Positions 57,143-64,000 of a stretch of 64,000 nt of DNA are shown here, piece by piece. The DNA lies in contig JBHJMP010000834.1 in NCBI GenBank assembly GCA_043381765.1, positions 1 through 64,000 on the forward strand, written 5' to 3'. The position numbers were made by a program, and so were the translations under genes. Each line of letters opens with the position of its first letter. The stretch's first letter is position 1. The notes under the pieces are model-generated. The model did no database searches and was not told the origin of the DNA. It saw nothing but the letters and a program-made list of their open reading frames with translations. The DNA is from Collodictyon triciliatum (lineage: Eukaryota; CRuMs).

Positions 57143-57871
57143 ACCCTCCATCGCATCTGGTAACCAAGTGTGTAATCCAATTTGAGCAGATTTACCAACC
57201 GCCCCAATAAATAATAGTAACGCTACTAATGTTAAAATAGAGTGAGGTATTGTTAAGGCTGAGCCGGAAACTATAGAAAAAATGGTTTCATAATCAACAC
57301 TTTTAAATATAACCATTAATCCTATTATTCCTAAAATTAAACCAAAATCCCCAATCCTATTAACTATTATAGCTTTCATTGCACTTTTATTTGCGGCAAT
57401 TCGAGTAAACCAAAAATTTATTAATAGGTATGAACATAAACCTACACCTTCCCAACCTACAAACATTTGTAGATAATTATCAGCAGTTACTAAGATTATC
57501 ATTAAAAAGGTAAAGAAGGATAGATAAGACATAAATCTTGGTAAATGAGGATCTTCAGACATATAATCTATGGAATATAGATGAACTAATGTTGAAATAC
57601 TAGTGATGATCACTAACATTGAAACCGTTAAGCTATCAAATAAAAATCCCCAATCCGCCTCTAATAAATCACTTTCTATCCACTTTGCTAATTTTATCTC
57701 ACAAACACTTCCTAAAATTCCAACTTCATATAAACTTGTTAATGATAGAAAACAAGTAATTCCTACTAATGTTGTTGTTATTAGACTAGAACCCTTTGGC
57801 CCTAAGAAGCGACCAAAAAAACCTGATAATAGAGATGCTATCCCTGGTATTATTATAATACTTAAATACAT
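57143..57871 (-). CDS. nad5: NADH dehydrogenase subunit 5, exon 1
   Basis: N-terminal 243 residues of Nad5: [78 protein letters not shown] with the key Glu, [12 protein letters not shown] and [18 protein letters not shown]. It ends at 57143 in GGT with a group I intron next. AT-rich, no insertion. Confidence 0.97.
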
Positions 57872-58517
57872 AAACTTTTTTTACAGTAAGCGCATTGGCT
57901 TCAAGCGAAGTGTACGAAGTGTAGGCAAGAGTGGCAGTTAGGGGAAGCAGGGGTAATGTGATGATCTTTCTTTAGTCCCCCGTATTTACCCAGCAACCAA
58001 CCCGCTGGCGGGGAACAATAAATGACCGTATCGCTTCGTATGAACCGGTGCAAGGTCGTCAAGGCGGGTGTTTCACTTCCCCTTGCTTCGCCCGTCTCGC
58101 GCTTGTTAAGGTGCCGCCCCCCGAACCCTTGGAAGCTGTCATTCGTGCTTTTGGGCGCTCATTACAACAAAGCCTCCTTTATTATATACGCTTCGCTCGG
58201 ATTCATCCCATTGAGCGAGCGAACGCGGTCATTCGACCTTGATCCCCCTTCGCTTGCTCCGGCCAGGCATCAAGGTCATAATGACAGGATCAAACCACTT
58301 CAATCAACCGTAACAGCACTTGGTATATAAGAGGGGAAGCAAGGTCCGTCCCCGACTGCTTCGACCCAAAGGAGCAAAGCGGGAGCGAAGCTGGGGAACG
58401 ATAGTTGGCAATCTTATTTTCCAGTTCCCCGCAGAGCGAAGCTGCAGTCGCTCAACTTTAGAGATGCAAGTGGAGCGAGAGCGGCAACGCTCCGCCCCAG
58501 ATATATGAACACTTAAG
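57872..58517. other. Spacer
   Basis: Repeats, with a 45-bp copy at 58451-58495 of sequence at 56771-56812 (TTTAGAGATGCAAGTGGAGC core). No gene was recognised. Confidence 0.5.
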
Positions 58518-58590
58518 CGGGATGTAGCGCAGTTGGTAGCGTACTTGTTTTGGGAACAAGTGGTCACATGTTCGAGTCATGTCATCCCGA
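58518..58590 (+). tRNA. trnP(ugg): tRNA-Pro(UGG)
   Basis: Acceptor CGGGATG/CATCCCG, D-arm TAGCGCAGTTGGTAGCG, anticodon stem CTTGT/ACAAG with loop TTTGGGA, T-loop GTTCGAGTC. Reads CCN. Confidence 0.94.
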
Positions 58591-59006
58591 TCAATGGTCA
58601 CCTTTTAGGCTGAGAAAAAAGCTTGCCACTTACCTTTACCCTCTATATTATTGCCTGATGATAATAAGGCCTTTGGGTTCACAATGAACAACCGCTTCAC
58701 TTGCCCTTGGAATCGGGTCACTGCTTATAACAAGACGGCAATAACCCCCCGTTGAGCGACTGTGACCTTAATGTCGGCCTGTTTTCCTTTTATTAGAGAA
58801 ACTGAACGCGGTCGTAACGACACGGAGATTACTGTTCCCCTATTACGGAGAGTCTCACTGCTTATAACACACTGGAACGCTTGCTCTTTGCACGGAAGGA
58901 ACGCTTGACCGTGACCTGGAAAGCAGCGAACCGCTTGTTTTTTGCTAATAAATTAACGCAATAAACAGACATTCCTACGGGTATAATAAAATGGTAAAAA
59001 AAAGTT
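58591..59006. other. Spacer upstream of cob
   Basis: Repeat mosaic then an AT-rich leader from about 58935. No gene was seen. Confidence 0.5.
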
Positions 59007-59399
59007 ATGAGAATAATAAAAAAAAATCATTTATTAGCGGTTGTTAATAATTATGTTGTTGAATATCCTGCTCCAAGTAACATTAATTATCTTTGGAGTT
59101 TTGGATCTTTAGCAGGTTTATGTTTAGTAATTCAAATTATGACCGGAATAGGATTAGCAATGCACTATACACCTCATGTAGATTATGCTTTTCTTAGTGT
59201 TGAGCATATAATGAGAGATGTAAATTATGGTTGGTTAATGAGATACATACATGCGAATGGCGCTTCTATGTTCTTTATTGTTGTCTATATACATATATTT
59301 AGAGGATTATATTTCGGTTCATATAATCGTCCTAGAGAAGTCTTATGGATGAGCGGAGTGACAATCTTGTTATTAATGATGGCAACAGCGTTTATGGGT
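59007..59399 (+). CDS. cob: Apocytochrome b, exon 1
   Basis: Cob is the catalytic membrane subunit of complex III, carrying hemes bL and bH. Exon 1 covers the N-terminus and first helices: [60 protein letters not shown] and [10 protein letters not shown]. It ends ATGGGT at 59399; a group I intron follows. Exon 1 (393 nt) plus exon 2 (810 nt) gives 1203 nt, 400 aa plus stop. Confidence 0.97.
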
Positions 59400-60446
59400 G
59401 AAATTTACATTGCCTAAAATGGAACAAAGAGGCGGCATTTTCTCCGTTGCGTGTCATAGGGAGCAAAGCGTGTTGTAATTGTGAATGAGAGTGGAGCGCA
59501 TTCAACGTGGCCGAAGGCCTAACAGAGGGATGCCGATAAAAAAAAGGGCAAGGAGGGCAGACGTTCGAAAGAGGACTCAGTGACCGCGTGACCCCCCCTC
59601 GAGCTCATTTCCCTCTCTTCTTTCACGAAGCGAGGCCGTCTCTTCTTTCCTCCTTGGTGAAGTGTAACGAAGTGTAACGAAGTGTAACGAAGTGTAACGA
59701 AGTGTAACGAAGTGTAACGAAGTGTAACGAAGCGGCGCAGCCTGTTTTCCTCTCTTCTTTCCAGCATTTGAGGGTTAGGACGTTACGACCGCATCCTCCG
59801 GCAAGCGTTCGGCCAAAGCGTGTGACCGTTTTTTTTAAACAAACAGGTTTTTCGCGTCGTCGTAACAACGTTGACAACTCACTTCGTTCTTCGTCATGTC
59901 GGGCCTTGACAGCCTCCACGTTTCAGCCTTCACGTTTCATCCTTCACGTTTCATGCAGCCCGTTTCGCACCCCACATTTGTTTCATAGTCCTACCCAAGG
60001 TCATCATGACCGGCTGGTGTGTAATCTACACAGATAAACATCGGGGAAGGGTAGATCACCCTGACAGGGGTGTGCGCCGTGCAGCGGTTAGGCGATGTCA
60101 GCGAAAACGAGTCAAAGGGCAGATTCCATCCCACTTGAGGCGAAGCCAAGCGTTCCTTTCATTGTGACCGCCTATTCCCCACCTTCTTCGCTTTTGGGAT
60201 TCCCAAGACCGTCGGCTCTGTGTAGGGTCGCTACAGACTAGGTCGCTGATGGGTATCTGAAATGATGCTTAATGTATAGTCGGAAAGTCAGGGGGTTCTT
60301 TCGCTGGACCCGCTTTCAAGGCCTTAAATGAAAATACATCGAAACCACTTGTAGCCAGTTGGCCGAGCCGGGGGATGATGTATTCGATAAGGTACAGACG
60401 TACTTTCTCAGGAATTGCGCTTGGATGATTAAGTATGAGACTTTTG
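59400..60446 (+). other. Group I intron in cob
   Basis: Exon ends in T and intron ends in G (60446), restoring FMG-YVLPWGQ. The 3' part is structured: paired GTGTAATCTACAC near 60021, R-like CGCTACAGACTAGGTCG near 60229 and S-like AATGTATAGTCGGAAAG near 60270. No endonuclease ORF. A 10-bp tandem (GAAGTGTAAC, about eight copies at 59657-59735) and a CCTTCACGTTTCAT tandem near 59935-59955 lie in a peripheral loop. Confidence 0.87.
59657..59735 (+). repeat. 10-bp tandem repeat
   Basis: About eight copies of GAAGTGTAAC with very little variation, inside the cob intron. Confidence 0.95.
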
Positions 60447-61256
60447 TATGTGCTACCTTGGGGCCAAATGTCTTTTTGGGGAGCAACTGTTATTACTAAT
60501 TTATTCTCTGCAATCCCAGTAATAGGAGGAGATTTAGTTAAATGGTTATGGGGAGGTTTCTCAGTAGATAATGCTACTTTAAATCGATTCTTTAGTTTAC
60601 ATTATTTACTACCTTTTTTAATTGCTGCAGTAGCTACTGTTCATTTAGTTGTATTACATGAACATGGTTCTAATAATCCATTAGGAATTAATAGTGCAGT
60701 TGATAAAATAAGCTTCTACCCTTACTTCCATGTTAAAGATTTATTAGGTTTCATTGCTTTCTTTATCTTCTTTGCTTATTTCGTATATTATGACCCTAAT
60801 GTTTTAGGACATCCTGATAATTATATTCCTGCTAACCCTATGGTTACTCCTCCACATATTGTTCCTGAATGGTATTTTTTACCTTTTTATGCAATATTAA
60901 GATCTATTCCAGATAAATTAGGTGGAGTAATTGCTATGTTTGCTTCTATTATATGTCTTTTAATTCTACCTTTTATTGCTAAATTAGGATTTGCTCCATT
61001 TAATATTAGAAGTTCTGCTTTCAAACCTTTCTATAAATTTTTATTTTGGTTTATTTTTATTGATTCTTTAATTTTAGGATGGATTGGGAGCCAAAGCGTA
61101 GAACCTCCTTATATTTTAATCGGACAACTCGCAACCATCTTTTATTTCTTTTATTTCTTAGCCATTTTACCCGCTTTAGCATTATTAGAAAATTGGTTAG
61201 TATATCCAAAAGTGGGCGTACGTCCCATCAAAAACGAGTTCGTAGCGAACGGGTGA
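60447..61256 (+). CDS. cob: Apocytochrome b, exon 2
   Basis: Encodes the C-terminal 269 residues: [40 protein letters not shown] (heme ligand region), the Qo-site PEWY in [20 protein letters not shown], and the last helices ending [11 protein letters not shown]. The final 11 residues ([12 protein letters not shown]) are coded by a GGGCGTACGTCCC palindrome plus GTTCGTAGCGAAC, so the normal end has been replaced by repeat sequence up to TGA. The frame upstream of 60447 is intron. Confidence 0.97.
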   Translation, partial: YVLPWGQMSFWGATVITNLFSAIPVIGGDLVKWLWGGFSVDNATLNRFFSLHYLLPFLIAAVATVHLVVLHEHGSNNPLGINSAVDKISFYPYFHVKDLLGFIAFFIFFAYFVYYDPNVLGHPDNYIPANPMVTPPHIVPEWYFLPFYAILRSIPDKLGGVIAMFASIICLLILPFIAKLGFAPFNIRSSAFKPFYKFLFWFIFIDSLILGWIGSQSVEPPYILIGQLATIFYFFYFLAILPALALLENWLVYPKVGVRPIKNEFVANG

Positions 61257-61861
61257 CCAAGGCGCAGGGTTACGGGAAGGCGTCGGGTCAGTCGCCGCCC
61301 TCAAGCGCCTTTCTCAATAGGCAACGGGGCAAAGCGCAGCTACGATTACGGGGCGGGCTTTAGCCCTGCCTTAACACTGTCGTAACGACCTGACATTGTG
61401 ACCTCCCTCATGCGTTTTGATGTAAAAAAAGATCGCTTGACCGGGGCAACGGGTTGCCCCGGGCAAGGGGGGGCCACGCACTTGAGCGAAGCGACTCACA
61501 CGCTTGAGCGAAGCGACTCACACGCTTGAGCGAAGCGACTCACACGCTGAAGGGAAAATGGGCGTACGGGCATCTAGATGCAATTTTTTCCCGCAAGCCC
61601 CGCAACGACAGCGTCTTTGTTTCCTCACACACGCTCAGGTTCACAATGAAGCGCCTTGCTCCGCCTTTGGCCTTCGGCCGGTCAAAAACCATTCATTTTA
61701 CTTATCTTTTGGCTTCGCCTACTTCGCCTATGTCAAGGTCGTAAGGAGGAAGGGGCCCCCGCAGAGCGAAGCGAGTCCAAGCGCTTCACTTGCCCTCGCT
61801 TCACCTTTTGTTTCCCAAGCAAAGCGTCCTTGAAGGGGGCCGCCGTTACGACCTTGCTGTT
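61257..61861. other. Spacer with tandem repeat
   Basis: Contains three copies of a 22-bp unit (CTTGAGCGAAGCGACTCACA) at about 61482-61548 and GGCCTTCGGCCGG near 61668. No gene was recognised. Confidence 0.55.
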
Positions 61862-62488
61862 CTAAATGGATGGGAACACAGTGACCCGGTCCTGATTTGG
61901 TAGTTGTACAAGGGTAGCAATCAAAAGTTTCCAATTTATCTCCCAATCATTGCTCCGGTTTTTTAGCTGCATCATAACCCTCCGTTGCTCTTTTTGACCA
62001 AGACCGATAAAAGGTGTTAACCAAGGTCGGATTTTAGAATTGATTTGAACAAAATCTCCTAATTCCACCTTGTAACTTGGTTTATATATTTTTTGACCAT
62101 TTACCAAAACATGGCCATGATTGATCAATTGTTTTGCAGTATATATTGAATTAGAGCTAAGCCCAGTTCTAAATAAAACCACATCTAATCTTAATTCTAG
62201 GTTTCGCAGAAACCCGTTTGTCGATCTGGCTTTAACCAAATATCGACAAATGTTTCCCTGTCTAATATTACCATAAAAATGTCTTAATAGGGTTTGGATT
62301 GGCATGTTCCTTTTGTGGAGAGCAGAAACCTTCGTCCCCCGTCCAGTCGAAGTCTGTTGCTCCGCTCTGTCACTATGACGGTCCGCAGCGGAGTTAAGTT
62401 CATTATGAACGCGTGGGCCCCCTTGCCCATTGCCAGTTTTCCCCCTTAATCGTTTAAATTGCTTAATTTTTTTAGGTTTTTTTAACAT
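61862..62488 (-). CDS. rps4: Ribosomal protein uS4 (S4)
   Basis: S4 is a primary 16S rRNA-binding protein. The S4 RNA-binding domain is clear: LELRLDVVLFRTGLSSNSIY, then AKQLINHGHVLVNGQKIYKP and YKVELGDFVQINSK. The ATG at 62488 starts MLKKPKKIKQFKRL; the open frame begins five codons earlier at a GTG. Residues about 15-50 are GC-rich and repeat-like (an in-frame insertion). Confidence 0.94.
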   Translation of the reverse strand: MLKKPKKIKQFKRLRGKTGNGQGGPRVHNELNSAADRHSDRAEQQTSTGRGTKVSALHKRNMPIQTLLRHFYGNIRQGNICRYLVKARSTNGFLRNLELRLDVVLFRTGLSSNSIYTAKQLINHGHVLVNGQKIYKPSYKVELGDFVQINSKIRPWLTPFIGLGQKEQRRVMMQLKNRSNDWEINWKLLIATLVQLPNQDRVTVFPSI

Positions 62489-62503
62489 AACGTCCTTAAC
62501 CAC

Positions 62504-62718
62504 TTTTCATCATATACTATGGGGTAGCAATTGACCCTGCTTACGGATAACAACGCTCAGACCCCATCAAATATCAAATAAAGACAGGGAGGGTAAAGGT
62601 GGCTTTTCCCTTCCCTTCCCTTCCCTTCCCTTCCCATCCCATCCCATCGGGTCATCAAATAAAGCCCGGGCTTCTGGCCATCACCGCTTGCCAGTTAGTA
62701 TAAAAAGTGGCTCTAAAC
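62504..62718. other. Spacer with (TTCCC)n tract
   Basis: A CTTCC/CATCC tandem tract lies at about 62607-62650, between divergent rps4 and rpl35. Confidence 0.6.
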
Positions 62719-63150
62719 ATGAAAACTAAAAAAAGTGTAAAAAAACGTTTTTGGATAACAAGGAATAGAGGGAACAGTTGTTCCCGGTTTTTCTGTCACT
62801 CTTTTGGTCGCAGCGACCTTTGTGAACTGGCTTCACCTATGCCGCTGAATCGCGGGCGAAGCCCAGTCGTAACGCCCGGAAAAAATGACGAGCGAAGCGA
62901 CGTTGTTTCCCTCCGTTGCAGAGGAAACAAAGCAGAAGCAAAGCAGCTTATAGCATTTCAAAAGGCGGAGAAAAAGCACGATATCTTCCAGCGCAGCCGA
63001 TTGAGAGCATCTAAAAGATGCAGCAAGGAGCAAGCCCGTAACCAAAGCATATTAGCTAGAAGTGGTTCAGCTAAAAAAGGGTTTAATCCCGTCATCATTA
63101 AAAAATGTGATAAAAAACGATTATTAAAATGCTCCCCACGGTCATTATGA
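62719..63150 (+). CDS. rpl35: Probable ribosomal protein bL35 (L35) with large insertion
   Basis: The N-terminus MKTKKSVKKRFWITRNRG matches the L35 start (KTKKSAAKRFK-TG). The C-terminal part, KKGFNPVIIKKCDKKRLLKC, resembles the usual V-KAD-KRI-KLLP end, and KHDIFQRSRLRASKRC fits the middle basic segment. Between them about 60-70 residues are GC-rich spacer-type sequence, so the 143-aa product is more than twice the normal length (about 65). It is followed by rpl20, as rpmI-rplT in bacteria, which strengthens the call. Mitochondrial rpl35 is known to me only from the jakobid Andalucia. Alternative: another small basic ribosomal protein. The ATG at 62719 is chosen over a GTG at 62707. Confidence 0.55.
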   Translation: MKTKKSVKKRFWITRNRGNSCSRFFCHSFGRSDLCELASPMPLNRGRSPVVTPGKNDERSDVVSLRCRGNKAEAKQLIAFQKAEKKHDIFQRSRLRASKRCSKEQARNQSILARSGSAKKGFNPVIIKKCDKKRLLKCSPRSL

Positions 63151-63444
63151 AAGCTTGCTCTATCGGGACAAAGGGGTAGCCGACCGATGCCGCGGTTGGG
63201 GGCAAGACGTTTTGAGTCATCTGTTGGGCCGGAGAGTTTTCGAAGCCCGGTTCGCAGCGAACGTGCTTTATTTTTAGGGACCGTTCGCAGCGAACGGATA
63301 ACCATTCGGTCAAAGCCCTAACAATGGGGCCCAAGAGGTTCACTATGAACCGTGTAGAAAATAGGAAACGTTCAAAAGAGCAATAACCGGTGGGGCCGAT
63401 GACGACTGTTCCGGGCCCCGTAGAACGAAGTGAGTTGTTAAATA
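63151..63444. other. Spacer between rpl35 and rpl20
   Basis: GC-rich with GTTCGCAGCGAAC palindromes (63248 and 63284). The N-terminal third of rpl20 was expected here but no matching frame was seen; a short frame MNRVENRKRSKEQ near 63343 is suggestive but stops. Confidence 0.4.
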
Positions 63445-63705
63445 ATGAAAAACAAAGGTGCGTACGGGTTTCATGCGCACAATGGGGCTAAAGCCCGTGC
63501 GCATAAAAACAAGAAATTATATATTAGCAAACTTGGCAGTTGTTGCCGATTATATGGGTTATCTTTCGCTTCACTCATATCAAAATTAAAAGAAGAAAAT
63601 ATAAAATTAAATCGAGAAATCTTGCCATTATTAGCCATTTATGAACCAATGTCGCTTAAGGCAGTCATTAATAGGTCGCAGCATCAGTCACCCTCAAAAG
63701 AATGA
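63445..63705 (+). CDS. rpl20: Ribosomal protein bL20 (L20), N-terminally short
   Basis: L20 is an early-assembly large-subunit protein. From about residue 18 the ORF matches the middle and C-terminal family pattern: RAHKNKKLYISKLGSCCRLY, GLSFASLISKLKEENIKLNR, EILPLLAIYEPMSLKAVI. The basic N-terminal 45-50 residues of bacterial L20 are absent, and the first 17 residues contain a repeat-derived stretch. It may be truncated, start elsewhere, or be another broken gene. Located after the putative rpl35. Confidence 0.8.
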   Translation: MKNKGAYGFHAHNGAKARAHKNKKLYISKLGSCCRLYGLSFASLISKLKEENIKLNREILPLLAIYEPMSLKAVINRSQHQSPSKE

Positions 63706-63833
63706 ACAAGCCAGTCGCTAGCTTCGACAGCTTGGTCAAAGTGACCGCGTTTATCTTTGCTCTCCCTTCCCTTTCGCTTCTCTCGACCAAACAAGGTGGC
63801 CTATCAAGTCAAACAAAACAAAGAACAAAAGTT

Positions 63834-64000
63834 ATGCTCAAAAAAAATTATCGCGACCAAAAACGAAGGTCACTCTTTGGAAAGCATGAATCTCTTAGAA
63901 TAGTTTTAAAAAGTATTATTTATAATCAAGAATTGCCAGAAGAAATTAGATTTAAAGCTCAATTAGAATTAGCATCATTACCTAAAGATTCTTCTAAAGT
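63834..64000 (+). CDS. rps14: Ribosomal protein uS14 (S14), partial
   Basis: The ORF starts MLKKNYRDQKRRSLFGKHES and continues ELPEEIRFKAQLELASLPKD toward the edge at 64000. The S14 pattern R-x-L-x-KHE...LP-DSS is clear. The C-terminal NRC-TGRPR region lies beyond the window. Confidence 0.93.
   Translation, partial: MLKKNYRDQKRRSLFGKHESLRIVLKSIIYNQELPEEIRFKAQLELASLPKDSSK

Overview
This window is mitochondrial DNA from a gene-rich protist. It encodes respiratory-chain subunits (nad1, 2, 3, 4, 5, 6, 9, 10; cob; cox1, 2, 3; sdh2, 3, 4; atp4, 6, 8, 9), cytochrome c and cytochrome oxidase maturation factors (ccmB, ccmF in two pieces, cox11), tatC, bacterial-type ribosomal proteins (rpl2, rpl5, rpl20, a probable rpl35, rps2, rps4, rps7, rps12, rps14), rnl, rns, a 5S rRNA and 18 tRNA genes. 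TGG encodes Trp and TGA is a stop, so the standard code fits. Genes lie on both strands. The last gene (rps14) runs off the right edge, and nad7, nad4L and atp1 were not found, so the molecule extends beyond the window. From memory only, gene-rich mtDNA with group II trans-splicing recalls Diphylleia (CRuMs). That identification is a guess.

The most striking feature is broken genes. cox1 lies in three separate loci on two strands: exons A+B at 47.2-48.9 kb (+), exon C at 24.3-24.7 kb (-) and exon D at 18.5-18.9 kb (-). cox2 lies in two loci on opposite strands (8.7 kb + and 32.5 kb -). nad3 lies in two loci about 40 kb apart (40.9 kb and 1.1 kb). In each case the predicted exons join to a whole number of codons with invariant residues restored at the joints, which implies trans-splicing. 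Group II signals (GTGTG 5' ends, AT/AC 3' ends, domain V hairpins) support the cox2, nad3 and cox1 B/C joints. The cox1 C/D joint shows no recognisable intron signal. cox11 has a cis group II intron; cox1 (A/B), cob and nad5 have cis group I introns without ORFs. One degenerate group II maturase ORF sits behind cox2 exon 1.

Layout: 0-3.6 kb nad3 3' exon, nad10, nad9, rpl5; 3.9-8.4 kb tRNAs, rnl, 5S; 8.7-12 kb cox2 5' exon and maturase; 12-17.8 kb ccmF N half, cox11, cox3; 18.5-26.5 kb cox1 pieces, nad1, rpl2, tRNAs; 27-34 kb mostly minus strand (atp9, sdh2, ccmB, atp4, atp8, cox2 3' exon, ccmF C half); 34.7-41 kb sdh3, sdh4, nad4, rps12, rps7, nad6, nad3 5' exon; 42-47 kb rns, tatC, rps2; 47-61 kb cox1 5' part, nad2, atp6, nad5, cob; 61.9-64 kb rps4, rpl35, rpl20, rps14. 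Several bacterial operon orders survive: nuoA-B-C (nad3-nad10-nad9), ctaG-coxC (cox11-cox3), rpsL-rpsG and probably rpmI-rplT (rpl35-rpl20).

Between the AT-rich genes, spacers are GC-rich mosaics of dispersed short palindromes (GGGCGTACGCCC, GGTCGTNACGACC, GGTTCATNATGAACC, GGCCTTCGGCC, GCGAAGC/GCTTCGC) and tandem repeats. The same elements occur inside introns, in rnl and in frame inside several protein genes.
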